From: Bombyx mori
Taxonomy: Eukaryota > Arthropoda > Insecta > Lepidoptera > Bombycidae
DNA: 64,000 nucleotides
Assembly (NCBI RefSeq): GCF_030269925.1
Contig: NC_085107.1
Coordinates: 12,958,001 to 13,022,000, forward strand
Direction: 5' to 3'
In this document: in pieces, positions 28,491 through 42,600 of the stretch
Layout: the number at the start of each line of letters is the position of its first letter
How positions within the stretch are numbered: the first letter of the stretch is position 1
Position numbers and translations under genes: made by a program
The notes under the pieces: model-generated
What the model saw: the letters and a program-made list of their open reading frames with translations, nothing else
Database searches by the model: none
Told to the model about the DNA's origin: nothing

Positions 28491-29223
28491 CATCTAGCGC
28501 AAGGAAGAACGAGCAATTTGCTTCAAGCGCAGAAATGTTGAAGACATTAACAGACATATGAGAGTTATGGTAAAGTTATGATTGATGCTACTTCTTATGG
28601 TTATTGAATAATTAAGGTTTCAATATAATAGTCAACGTCATTGGTGTTACTTTATCGCATAGTAATTATATAATAATCGAATGTATTTAGTCATCAATGT
28701 TTGTAGTCATCCATGAAAGGACTTGTGGATAATAGCAAAAAAAGAATAGGCGCGGTAAGAAAAGAAATAATCACCTACATATGGAGTATTACATTGCAGC
28801 ATTTGTTTCTATGAAAATTACGCATTAGTAAGAAAATACTAGAGGTGTTTAGTATGCTTCTGTCAAACTCTTTTAAATGATGGAAATTTACCAATGACGC
28901 TTAATATGTTCTTAGTATTATAAGGTAAACTTATTGTAAATTTGAGAAATATGCAGTAATGGAATCTAGTGGGTACATAATATGCCAAATGTATTAACTT
29001 CGTTCGTCTTCGAAAAAGTTATTAAAGTAAAAAATTCACTAACTTTATAACAGGTTAAATACAGACAAATAATATCTGAGAGTCCATACAAACCTTCTTG
29101 ACACTATTTAATTTAATACTGTTCCAAATGAAAATTAATTTGAACAAATAACTAATATCTGAATTTTGCTGTCCGAGTACCAAGCGTGTCAGTTGTTTAT
29201 TGTACGGTTTACCTCATCTATTT
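28491..29223. other. Intergenic, no gene seen
   Basis: AT-rich DNA between the minisatellite and a diverged SINE. Nothing recognisable. Confidence 0.4.
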
Positions 29224-29461
29224 ATTTTTATTTATTGCTAAGAGGAGTGAACGAGCTCTCGGCCCACCTGGTGCGAAGTTAACGGAGCCCATAGAATTCA
29301 ATCACGTTAATGTCGCCAACTAATTTGAGGGTCCACTTTGAGTTTTTAAGGACCGAAAAACAAACGAAAGACAAACCGAAACGCATTACTGTTTCGCGGC
29401 AGAAATAGACAGGGTGGTGGTACATACCCGTGTGGGCACACAAGACGCCATATCATCAGTA
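29224..29461 (-). mobile_element. Bm1-type SINE, diverged
   Basis: GGCCCACCTGGTGCGAAGTT, then AACCGAAACGCATTACTG, then GGTGGTGGTACATACCCG. Many substitutions and a replaced central segment mark this as an old copy. Confidence 0.75.
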
Positions 29462-30580
29462 TAGATGCCCAAACATGAGTATCACCACCTTCACCATACA
29501 GAAGAGTAAGAAAATTGAGAAGGGTCAAAAAAGTAAATGTAAACAAACTATACGGCAACAATCTTCAATTTATTTGATTGATTGCATTCCTCGTATCTTT
29601 TTAGATTTGCGAAATTTCATGGATCTCCATTATAATGTGTGTAGTTTATATTTATCCACAAGTTCTGTTCATTGTGAAGGCCATTTAATGTAGAGGAATA
29701 GACAAATATATTCGTGTATCTTATTCATTCTTTAAATAGTATTTATCTTACTTTGATATTTTTTTACACTAAGTCATCTTTACTCATTATTCATACAATT
29801 TCATATCTTTATAATTAAGGTCAATCGTTATTATTTTCAATTTATAAATAAAATTGGACATTTTTTTCTGACCGGCGAAGTGACAAGGGCTCTCAAATGT
29901 ACCAGTTAGTTTTATGGTGTTTACTTTATGTTTCTCCTAAATATTGATTTCCTTGTCACGATGGCCTAACTAGTAATGGTATGTAAATATGTGAAAGTCG
30001 GAATAATTAACAAGTTTTTGTTACAAAAACTAGGTTAATGGGAGTGTGAATATAGCCCTTTGTTTAAATAACAAAAAAAACGTGATTTTCAAAATGGCGC
30101 TAAATTTATTTGTAGTAATAGCATTTATTATATAATTTTGTGAAAAAAAGAGCAACAAGTTTCATTTCTGAAATAAAAACTAGATAGGGTTTTTTTGTAA
30201 AATGTAATTTCTTAGAATTATGTTTAAAAAACAAGGGCATAGCTTTAAGAAAGGGTAAGAATTAAAGAGGTAAAAATAACAAAAAATTGTAATAAAACTA
30301 AAAAAAAATGTTACGTAAACGTACTTATACAGTATACGTACGGGAAAAAAGATCCCAATTTTTATATCTTTTGTAATTACCTAATATGGTTTCAAACCTA
30401 TTCATCTGTGATATTTTATATCTATCTTTTACTATAGTGTATTTTCTATAATTTATGATTGCATCTCTGGATTTTTTTCCTCATTTGTCTATCGATGATT
30501 GTCAAACTGTTTATTGAAGTTTATCTCTGGATGTCTATTATACTCATTATAATAATACGTGATCAAATGTGCATTTTGAT
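29462..30580. other. Region upstream of the peptide transporter start
   Basis: AT-rich, no coding frame. The 5' UTR and promoter of the SLC15-like gene may lie here. An in-frame TGA at 30560 stops the transporter frame upstream of its ATG. Confidence 0.35.
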
Positions 30581-30662
30581 ATGATTCATAATCACCCTGC
30601 CTCTATATTTTGTATAATAGCAACCGAATTTTGTGAGAGATTTTCATTTTGCGGCTTACGGA
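30581..30662 (+). CDS. Peptide transporter exon 1 (start exon)
   Basis: Residues 1-28, donor GTAAGT at 30663, phase 1 out. PASIFCIIATEFCERFSFCG aligns with the N-terminal TM1 motif (SxFFIIxxEFCERFSYYG) of PepT proteins. The ATAG at 30617-30620 mimics an acceptor, but the family match continues upstream of it. The exon is therefore taken as starting at ATG 30581. The upstream in-frame stop at 30560 fits. An alternative upstream first exon is possible. Confidence 0.75.
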
Positions 30663-33600
30663 GTAAGTATGGCATTTGCATTTGCAATGGTTATGTAAAA
30701 TTTCCGGTCTGTTGGTTGCTTAATAAAAGGCCGGTGGGGTTGTACATTTTCTCACACAAATACATTCAGATAAATTTTCCTTGAGAGTTTGTACATGGTT
30801 TTTGTTTGCTAGCAGGAGAAATAATATTTTATGAAAATGCCATGAACACAACTTTCCAGTCATCTCCAAACAAAATTAGTTCGGTGAAAATATACGCTTC
30901 GATTCTGGTGATACACGAGTGTAGGTTTTTGAAATTATTATAGTACAGTGTGACTAGCAATGATCAACCTAAAGCTTGGTAAAGGATCTTCACAATTTTT
31001 ATTGGAGAACCAATATATAAATTAAGACCAGACCAGACGTGTCTCATGTTTCTACACGTAGCGCATTGAATTTCGACACAGGCACAACACATCGAGTTTC
31101 TCGTGGGATCTCACGGGGTCGCGATTCCGATCCGGTGGTAGATTCAGCGAAGCAAAACTCTTGTTAGAGCTAATATTAGCGTGTCCTCCAAGGTTGATCC
31201 TCGTGAGCCCGCCTAACAAACGGGGCATACTTTAAATAACTCCTTTAGGTTACTAGCTATTAGGTACTTAAGGAATGATACTGCTCCTCCAGTCTACCCG
31301 TTTTTTAAAATTGGTGGACGTGATCAAGGCCCATCTAGTGTTAAGTGGACACTGGAGCTCATAAATCAACAATGTAAATGCCGCCGCCCACCTTGAGATA
31401 CGAGTTGTAAGTCTTAGTTTCTCAATACAACGGCTGCCCTTTAAACCGAAATGCATTACTGATTCACGGCAGAAATAGACATGGAGTTTTATCTGCCTGG
31501 TGCAGGCCCACAAGACGCCCTGCTACCAGTTAAATCGTGCTAATAGCACTTAAATGTTGCGTCGAAGCCTTGTTCGGACTAGGCGAGTATTAGTCGAGTA
31601 CCGAGTAATTTAGTGGCTAAACTACTCGCTACTGCACAGAAATTATCGCATTACGGTCCAGTAGGGTACACAAGTGAGTGGTGTTTTGCAAGATGAACAG
31701 GCTGCAACGCAATAGAGTGAATAAACTGATTAAGCTAATCGTAATGGCTATTTTAGAAGAGGTGGATGAGGAAACTTCTGTGATTAAGAAAAATAAGGTA
31801 TGGGTACGAAAATGGATCGATAGAAGTGATAAACTAGGAGCTACTAAATGTCTTCTGAAGGAATTAGCATTGGAAGAGATCCCAAAGAATACTTCGATAG
31901 GACTTGTTTAGTCAGTGAGCCAGTGAGCAAGGACGCGTGATTGGAGGCGCTACTCGCCCGTAAAAATAGAACAAAATGATTGACTTGACTAAATTATTTA
32001 CTAACCTACTCGACTAAATTTTTGGTGTTCAGATACATTTAGCTATTAAATTACTCGGTACTCGACTAAAATACTCGCCTAGTCCGAACAAGGCTTTAGA
32101 GAAGAGCACTACTACAACTGTACCGTAATTAGTTTGTGAATATTAAAATGGCCTGTCCAAATCTTCAATTGCGATTTAAATAAAACATTTTCTAGGGTAC
32201 CACATAGTTAAACACAAAATGTTTTTTTTTCTGTTGTTTTATTTCAAATATATTTTTATACAAGTGCATGTTTATATCCTTATTGACGAGTAGCTGAATT
32301 TTCGGTAGGTACTAATGCGAGAAATATCTGTTGTTCGCGTTCTGAGAACTGAATGTTTTGACAAACTATAGGGCAATATTTTACTATGCTATTACTTTTA
32401 AGCTATCGATATTACGTGGCAAAACCTTTAGATATGAGGTAAAAGTCTCAATTATAGTGGTGTGTCGAATAAGCCGCCCCTCAAATTGAAACTCGTGAAT
32501 GCGTCGGGCAAAGTGGTAACCGTGCATTGTTTTTCACTCATGTAAAACAGTAGAAGATAAAAAAATCCCTTCAGCAGAATCCTTGACGGACTCCATGATG
32601 AGTTCGTTCGGTTACCAGGGTCCCTATGCTGGCTCCTGTAGCTTATAGTATTTTCTCTTGTTAACAATCATAACGTGCACCTGAGAGTGAGTCGGCGCCG
32701 CTTCTCATAGACGCCCACTAATGCTAGGGCCACAGCCTAACTGCTGCGCTATACGATATATATAATATACATATATATTTTTTTCCTACCTATGCTGATA
32801 GCCTTGAGAGGCTAGATCAGCGTTACCCTAGCGTGTAGGTGAGTTCTCGGGCCTCAAACCGGAGGTGTTGCTAACACTGGCCCTAGCAAGAGCAGTGCTT
32901 CGCAGAATCTACCACCGGATCGGATACGCCGCCCACTGAGAAGATCCGGCAAGAAACTGAGTGAGCTGTGTCTGTGGGTTAAACTGCGCTATACCAACCC
33001 AATTGAATTATCGAATTCATGTGTCAATGTGGAAGGTAACGTCGACCCATGACGATTATTAAGAGTGAGGAAACCGTTCAGCATCGGGCCAATTGAGCTT
33101 CTATTAAGTCTTATTGTGACGCAATTAGACTTAATTAGAGCGTTGAATGATGATCACATCCAATGCGAGGAAAATTGTTCAGAAAAGATTTAAATCGAAA
33201 TGAAACCACTCATTAATTTATTCATATTTCAGCCATATTATCCTTATACCTGAGAAATGTGTTATGCCTCCATGAAAATGCTGCGACCGTTGTTTATCAC
33301 GTATTTATAATGATGTGCTATGCAATGCCCATACTAGGGGCCGTGTTGGCTGATAACTTCATTGGGCGATACAAGTTAGTATGAGTTACCTGCATTTTTT
33401 AAAGTACTTATTCGTTACAAAGTTAAATTACTAACTGAAGACAGTCATATGGTAGATTTTGTTCCTTGCCAAACTTCTCAGAAGTTCCTGCGCCTAAGTG
33501 GGCACGCGAAACATGAGGGCTCAGTGACTGAACATGGTAGAGTTTGCAAGTAAAGTCAATACCATAGCTGAACTCTAGTACAAAGATAGACAAAATAAGT

Positions 33601-36600
33601 ACTCAAAATAACTGAATCTCACAGTAGTACTAAAAGGCATAAATAAATTATTTTTAATGAATAATAAAAAGCCAATTATTTCTTTCACTTTGCACTATTA
33701 ACCCACAGGTCCTGCTCTTCACAGGCTGAGAATAACTATTAGAATATTCTAAAATTTACTATTGCAAAATTTTCAGGGTCATATTATATTTTTCAATAAT
33801 ATATTTAGTTGGAACATTACTTACTTGTTGTTCTGCAATACCACCGCTGATGTTGCCACCTATGTAAGTATAAATACGAAAGCGAGTCAAAAATTAAAAG
33901 TGACATCTACCTAATACTATGGAATACTAAAAGCAAACTCTAAATTTCTTTAATCATTTAGTTATGCGTAGGCTAGATGGCGTTAGTCGTTCAACTTTGG
34001 AGAGAGGTTTATTTTATTGAAGCTAGATGTCGCAACTCTACGCGTTATAGTCTCTGAACAGAGATACATGGTTATTATATAAACACCAAGATATTAAGTG
34101 TATAATCTATGATAAACACGTCATTACGGATCCTCCTGATCCATTAACGGTGCTTTTAGGTACCACAAGCACCGGTCACCGTCCTAGTCGAACCCGTCGC
34201 TTGCGACGAAGGGCTCGACGAGCGAATTAATCCACAGACACAGCCCACTGAGTTTCTCGCCGGATCTTTTCAGTGGGTCGCGTTTCCGATCCGGTGGTAG
34301 ATTCTGCGAAGCACTGCTCTTGCTAGGGCCAGTGTTAGCACGACTCCGGTTTGAGCCCCGTGAGTTCACCCACACCTTAGGGCGAAGCTGATATAGCCTC
34401 TCAAGGCTATCAGCATAAGTAGGAAAAAAAACTAATTAACCTTTGTTCTAATGTATCACACAGCAGGCCGCAGTAATTATGTATCTGACCCAGGCAAGGC
34501 GGGAACGCAAAGCTGCCGTAGCCCTAGCATGTCTTTTAGGATCCCCCGGATCCACTCTCGATGGTTTTAGGCTCATCATGCACCGGTCACCGGTCAATAG
34601 TTCGATAACCGGACTAGCCCATAAACCCATTAAGTTTCAGACTCAATTCACTAAGTTTCTCCCTAGATGTACTCAGTGGATCGCGATTCCGATCCGGTGA
34701 TAGATTCTGCGTAGCACTGCTCTTGCTAGGGCCTGTGTTAGTAAGCTCTGTCAGGTTGAGCCCTGTGATCTCATCTACTACACAGAGTGTAGTTGGAATA
34801 GCTCATTAGGCTACCGGCGAATAGGTAGAGAAAAAATGCCGTCTATGCAATTCATAATTGCGTACATTTAAAATCAGTACGTACACACAAAAGCGGTTTT
34901 TTATATGAACTTTGTACATTTCAGTGCAACATCAATGATTGGTTTAGCTTTAATTGCAACAGGAACTGGAGGTATTAAACCATGTGTTGCTGCTTTTGGT
35001 GGTGATCAGGTAAAGGTGACCAAAATTTATTTGTCTGTTTAGATTAGTGGACTGCTGGACATTGTGATAGTTATTTTATTGACGGAAATGGCTTGCAAGA
35101 CTATCATGCCACAAAGTGAGTGAGACGCACTTTACTGGGATGTGTAATCTAAGTTTGAGTTACACGTGGAAGGTGCTCCTGCTTATTGTCACTAGCTAAC
35201 ATATTTCATAATTGAAATTATGCTGTAAATAGCTATATAGTTATAGATCGCAATCTATATCTATATCGGCGAACTATTCGTTGAAAATGCGTTGGAAAAG
35301 TGTGCATTAAATAGGTATTTGAGTAAGGGCGTCTTGCAAGAGTTTTTCGCGAGACGCACCATTTTTCTCAGCTACAAGATTAAATTATAATATTATGTAG
35401 GTTTAATCTGAAATATGTTACATAGTATGTTTTTCGGTTTCCTTCATTGACTTACAAGTGGAAAATCCGGTCATCGGTCTTTCAAATAAATATAAATGCC
35501 AACTCCCTCTAGCAACGTTAATATCGTCCATTTCTTAATAGCGTTATTTGCGTTGTCTTTGGTTCCTAAACTAGTTTAGGCCACTCATTCGAATCGTGGT
35601 CGAGGCGGTTGGCCAACCCCACCTGGGGTCTACGGATCGTCGAGGCGGTTTACCCAGTCTTTGATGACTGGGTGAATCGTGGCCGAGGACGCCTCACCTT
35701 CCGTCTGGTGCAGGTGCTGACTGGGCACGGATGCTTCGGAAAGTATCTGCACCGGATAGGAGCTGAGCCGACGACGAGGTGCCACCATTGTGGACACGAC
35801 CTGGACACGGCGGAGCATACGCTCGCTGTCTGCCCCGCTTGGGAGGTGCAGCGCCGTGTCCTGGTCGCAAAGATAGGACCGAACTTGTCGCTGCCTGGCG
35901 TCGTGGCGTCGACGCTTGGCGGTGACGAGTCCTGGAAGGCTATGCTCGACTTCTGCGAGTGCACCATCTCGCAGAAGGAGGCGGCGGGGCGAGTGAGGCA
36001 AAGCTCTCCTCACTACGCAGAAATCCGCCGCCGCCGAGCAGGGGGTCGGGACCGGGGTCTCGTCCGTAACCCGGGCCCCTAAGAGCTTCGGGCTCCACCC
36101 GTTTTATGCGGGAAGGAGCCTAGGCGTGGGGCGGCGTGGTAAGCCGCGTTCCCCCGACCGCTCCGGGGGAAGGTGTAGCGCGGCGCCATCAATGCGGGCT
36201 CTTGGCCCGTCGACCGAAGGAACCGGCGGTCGTGTCGCTGGCGGCCGCCGGTCCGGCGTCTGGGGGACGGCGGGATGGATGTAATATGCTCTGCGTAAAC
36301 CCTGTCCCGCCGTCTCAATAGCTCCGACTGGGTTCCCACCCGGTCCGGGGTAGGGCGCCGGCTGTGAGCGGCAGGAGTGTATAGTGAGGTTCAACTCCCA
36401 CATACCGGCGATTTTCTCTGGTGGAAAAAAAAAGGCCACTCACTGCTCGCGTATTTATATAAACTAACAAAAAGGTACACATCTGTTTATATTTAGTGTT
36501 ACGTTAATACTGTTTACCAACTTTGAACAAAAACACCTTAATTCTCAAGCCACCTTATTAGCAGTTGGCAAGCAATTACGTTTCGGCTTAAAGGAGGCCC

Positions 36601-39600
36601 TATCTGATGAACTCTCTATCTTACGATTCAAGCTTCGACCTTATGTCTTAGAGTTTAAGTCTCAAGATCTATGTACTATATTTACAGGCTACAGATAAAA
36701 AAATGTGTATTAAAAAACATGACAAATCCCTGAGAGGTGTTTCTGTCATAAATTTAGTAATTAATAGGATTAATTCACGAGCGAAGCTGGACCAAGCGAG
36801 CGAAAACTTGGGTTTATACATCAAACACGCATGTAATACACAAAAATAAATGTTAACCCCCTAATACATTCAATTTGATCATCAGTTCCGACTTCCCGAA
36901 GAGAATCAACGCTTACAAAGGTTCTTCTCCACTTTCTACTGTACCGTGAACCTTGGCGGCTTTATGGGAATGATTGTGACACCGGCTTTGCGTAAAAGCG
37001 TCATGTGCTTCGGTGATGACACGTGCTACGCCCTTGGCTTTGGTTTTCCAGCATTCTTGGTTCTCGTTTCTATAAGTGAGTTCTTATAATGTTCTATATA
37101 TATTGCAAATTCAATATAAATATTACTGTTGCGTTGTGGTAATTGAGCGTGGACGGACTGTATTTATTGTTTTGAGATATTTATTTTACCCTTATATGAC
37201 TTTATTACTGGTGATGGACCTCTTGTGAGTCTGCACTGGTAGATACCATCATCCCGCCTATTTCTGCCGTGAAGCAGCAATGCGTTTCGGTTTGAAGGGT
37301 GGGGTAGCCGTTGTAACTATATATACTATGCGCCACCCACCTTGAGATATAAGTTCTAAAGTCTCAAGTATAGTTACAACGGCTGCCCCACCCTTCAAAC
37401 CGAAACGCATTACTGCTTCACGGCAGAAATAGGCAGTCCACCACGCGGACTCACAAGAGGTCCTACCACCAGTAATTACGCAAATCATAATTTTGTGGGT
37501 TTCATTTTTATTACACGATGTTATTCCTTCACCGTGGAAATCAATCGTGAACATTTATTGAGTACGTATTTCATTAGAAAAATTGGTACCCGCCTGAATT
37601 TCGAACACCGGTGCCTCGCTCAACACGAATGCACCGGACTTCTTATCTGTTAGGCCACGACGACTTCTAACGCATTACGATTCGTAAGCTTAGGATAACC
37701 TGACGTGAGGGGTGGCAATGTGAATTCTGAAATGAAAAAGGGGAGAGAAGGGTATAGACAATAGCATACATATGTTGATAATTATTTCATAAAGCATTAA
37801 GTGATGGAAACCATAAGCAATAATATCATGCAATAATAAATAGGGATCCGTCACATAAAAAAATTGAGTTTTGTGACCACGGAATCGGATTTAAGTACAT
37901 ATCATATCGTCTTCTCGCATTAAAACTGTATAATATCAAAACTTACTAATTTTACAGATGAGTGTTTTAAAGGTTTAACATGTGATATTTTTAATATTAA
38001 CATTATGTATATGTCTTTTAAAGTAAGATAAAATTATGTATTAATTTTGTTAATAGTAATCAAAACATAGGTAAACTAAAAAAAAAAACTAAAACTAAAC
38101 TACGCCCTTTTGACAGTATTTATGAGAAAAATGCTGGTGATAGATACTACATGATTCCGCATATTAGCTGAATTTCGAATATTTTTGGAAATTGTACACT
38201 TTTAATGCGAAAAGACGATATATTATAATATACTCGTAATATCAACCCGATCAACGATAGTACGTAATTGCATCATATGGATTTTTTATTTATTTCCAGA
38301 GCTAATGTTTTTCACTTTTTAAAGGCATTTTAAATCGTCTAAAGCGTAATTGGACTTTTATTGCGAAGGCATTCGTTCTATTTTAATGGATAGGACTGCC
38401 GTTGAGTCTTCGTCTTCGGATCTCGAGAGCCGCTACATCATTGATCGAAATAAATGCAAAAAAATCGAACGTTCAAAATTTAAAAACGCGATTATGCATT
38501 TCAGTTTTAGTAACTCATCGCGTTCAAGTTGAAACATTGTAATATTTAAGAGTTCAACATAGCTATTGTTTTTTTTTTACCAGTAATATTCGTGACCGGC
38601 AAGCCTTGGTACAGAATGAAAGAGCCCAGAGACAATGTTACATTGAAATTTGTTTCTTGCGCGTGGGTGAGTCCGGAAAATACAAACAATAATTTTTGTT
38701 TAAATAAAAATTGTGTAATTATCCAAATTTAAGTGTAAAAGTTACGAAGCAGATGGGAGTCGGTTGTGGTTTTGTAACAATCGCAAAAAGTTCCTCTGTT
38801 GTTTCGCTTTTGTTTGCGGAGATGGAATAAAACCATTTTTGGACTACTTCTATTTCAGAAGTGCTAAAGTTAATAAGTAATGCAAAATAATGTTCATTGC
38901 TCACACTGAGACACGAGTACAAAGTAGAAGGATAATTTAAAAACTAACATGACTTAAAATAATTTAAAAAGTTATAAAAGCAAAGAAAATAAAAATAGCT
39001 GAAATGGTAGGTAATGAGCGTTATAAAAATAGCTCATTTTTGCTGTTTATCTGTAAATAAATAGGCAAAGTCAAAACATTTTAGTTTTTTTTTTCTCCTC
39101 TGTTTGTAAACCGATATTCTTTACAAGCTATTTTGACGGGCGTGTAGTCATAATAAAATTAAATAATTGTAGCAATTGTAGATAATTGTAGCAATGTGCA
39201 CAAAACAAAAAAAAAATGGAATAATTTGAATCATGCCAACGACTCTTTCAAGATAATTTTGAATACATACATATGTACATACCACATACATACTTACTTA
39301 CACACAAAATTCACGGTTCAATGGAAGGATGGAATTTGCCGTTCCCTATTTTAATTATTTCTGTGGCTCTGGAGATAAGGGCAAGAAGAAGATAAGGTCG
39401 TATTATAATACGCATACCTCTTTATTTTTAAGATTGGAACATTTTTTTAAAAGCACTTGACACTAAAATAATACAGTCTTCCCAACATAACGTTATTATA
39501 CATTATTGGGTAGGGCTCACACTAAAAGAACAGTCAAGAATGAAAAAAATCCTTAATAACTTCTTCAATTTTACGGTCTTCTTCTTTTGAAGAAAATAAA

Positions 39601-42600
39601 CTCCTATCAATTCTCTAAATTCATCTTATTCGTTGCAAACCTCTAACAGACACAGCTCACTAAGTTTCTGGCCGGATCTTCTCAGTGGGTCGTGTTGCCG
39701 ATCTGGTGGAAGATTCTGCAAAGCACTGCTCTTGCTAGGGCTAGTGTTGGCAATGTAACCAGGCTAGAGGCCCTTGAGCTTACCTACTTGTTCGGCGAAT
39801 CTAGTATAACCCCTCCAGGTTACTAAATAAGTAGGAAGCAAAACCTCTACGCGAGATATTCGTGACACAGACTAACAATACTACCTGTTTTATTGGTATA
39901 TTACCTATATGTAGGTAAATACGTTGTCTTAATTTTCATATGCATCATATTTATTCTTTAGAGTGCATAATAATGTTATAGTAACAGAATAAGAAACAAA
40001 GTTGCCAAATTTTTAACGTTTCTTAATTAATTGTACTATTTTTTGACTTTGTATACGATTCGAGACGAAACTTTATCGTTGTGAGTTTTCACATTCATCT
40101 CCACTCTGATTATAGACGAAATTATACTAGACTCTTAAATTAAATAGTCCTAATGTAATATGTAATGAAACCAACGTGTTAGTGATATGGATAAGTATAT
40201 TAAGTAATTGTAAAGACGTATTTGGAGTCATTCATCATACTCGATGGGCTACCCAGACGTATCAATCATCGGTGTGTGGTACACGGTCTTTTCACACGTT
40301 TTTTTTGCCAAACTAATGGAGAAAATGATACTATCTCCGTGTTATGATCCATGATTGATGCCCTTTAGGAGTTTTATAATGGTTTCTTAATACCGCAGAG
40401 AAAACATGGAAAGTCAAAAGACAACATTAGTCTTATTACATTAGTCATACATACAACATTAGTCAACATAAAAATTTAAATAAGACCGTAATCACTGAAG
40501 TTTTCAGACGTTTTTTAATTGTTAAAACAAATGTTCGTCGACAGCTAATAAAAATCGAATGACAAAGAGAATAGAAAAGGGTACCGAGCTTTTGGTCTTT
40601 ACCTATTTATTTATAGATTCGGTATTAAGAAGATCACTGAGGGCGTATTAAGCTCATAAGACTTGGTAGATATCATTGTCCAGTCTATTTCTGTCGGGAA
40701 AATTTTTGTTCATTTTTATCAACACAACAAAAGTAAAGTAAGCCGCTTTGAAAATATCCCTTTATAAAGCACGCACTTTTATATAAATAAAAACAGCGAC
40801 GCGACGAATGGAATCTTTGGTTCAGCTACATAATAATATTCACATTTCACATTATATTACAGCGTTACAGACAATCCGTCACATTAATTGTGCTTAGTTT
40901 AGTGACTGAGTATTGTTTTCGGCTTACATTAATTTATTTCGGGAATGGTCTCTTAACACTGTTCGAATTAACTAAAAAGTACAAAGTATTTACGTTTGGT
41001 TTGGCAAATCAATGTTCTGACACAGCATTGGCGAGCTGTGTTTTGATTAATAATTAATTTTTGTTTTCAAAACAAAACCAAAGAGTCCCACAGGTGCCTT
41101 TAAGCTGCATACGATATACCTACGAAGCAATAACATTTCTTGACAATCACCTTTCTAATGTTACACCACTGATCTTTGTTTATAAATATGTTCCCAGTAA
41201 CCATTTCAGATGTAACTATCATTTTATACCACCTGCTTGATCTTCGAAGAATTTTGTTACCTTTCCGAGTAGGTATACAGCGATTTCGTTAAATAAATCG
41301 GAAAACTAATGTGGTATGTATGAAACAGGATCCGTAATTTAATATTTAAACAAGATCAAAGAAACGCCTTGACGTCGTCACGTTGATTATGTTACCTTTA
41401 ACAAGAATGAAACGTTTAGTCTCGAGTGCGGAGTTTTGAAGCCAAAATTTGTTAATAAACTTAGAAATAATCCGAATAAAGTTCCGTTCGTTTCTTATCT
41501 TATGGTTTTAAGAATTCCGAGTTGTGCATAAGCAAAGTTCACTTTTTTTTTATTGCCCTTGCAGGCAGACGAGCATACGGCCCACCTGATGGTGAGTGGT
41601 TACCGTCGCCCATGGACTTCAGCAATGTCAGGGGCAGAGCCAAGCCGCTGCCTACAAAAACCACATAGCTTAAAGGAGGGAGAAGGCCCGATATGCTTGA
41701 GTCAGGCCATGCTACTTTGCCTTGGTTGAGACCCTGAAAATGAGCACCAACTTTTGTAACGAATACGACGAACTAAAATTGTTTAATTAAAATGAAATAC
41801 CTGAAATTTAAAATTGTATTAAATTGTTGTACTTTTGTTAAGTTGCTGTTGCACCCGATTCACAAATGAACAAATCATTTGTCGGTTTTTGTCTAGAATC
41901 ATTAAAATACAGTTTTACCTTACCTTACCGTTTATTTCATATAGTGTAAATAGTGCCGTAATAGGGCTACACGTAATGAATAAGTCATTACGTGTAGCCG
42001 AGGGTGGAAAATGACTTTAAAAAAGGAAGAGGTTCTCAAGTCGACTGTTTTTTTATGTGTGTTAGTTACTTTAGTGCTTATTTTCTAGGCGAACTCATTT
42101 TGATAATGCTTTTTGAAAGATTGATGATTTTTTTATTTAGAAAACTTTACTTTGAAAGCTAGCGTAAGGAATATATTTTAAAGTTGACTTTAGTTTTCGG
42201 GCAGATCACGGGACTCATTTTTTAAATCAAACTTTCCACGTCGATTCCGTGTCCACATTGATGAAAAAGATACAAACGTATTTATTGAAAACAAAACACT
42301 TATTGATAAACTAATGACTAAATTTGAAAACAAACACTTTCTTTATTTTTCGCAATATTGAAAGGACACTTTTTTAAACATACGTCCGCAACACGCTTCG
42401 TCAGAAATTTTAAATAAAAATTCATTCGAATTTAGAACTCATTGCCTGCGATAGGTAAATTACGTTTCAAATGGCCAGTATTGTTAAACGGTAACTTCAT
42501 ATTATGTCAAATACCTATTATTTCTTGAGCCCGCAGTGTAAAAGCAGAGAGTGCAGGCGGATCGCGCGGTGAGAGGTCATTGTCCTCTCGCGACTTATGA

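Noticed and set aside
30621..30662. Transporter exon beginning at the ATAG acceptor
   Set aside because: The PepT N-terminal motif continues upstream of this point without a break and includes a start codon. The acceptor-like site is noted instead as a possible isoform boundary.
36104..36439. Long GC-rich open frames on the minus strand
   Set aside because: They are antisense to the R1-clade LINE 3' UTR and follow from its base composition.
40640..40700. Very old Bm1-like trace
   Set aside because: Only scattered short matches (CTATTTCTGTCGGG and similar). Too weak to call.
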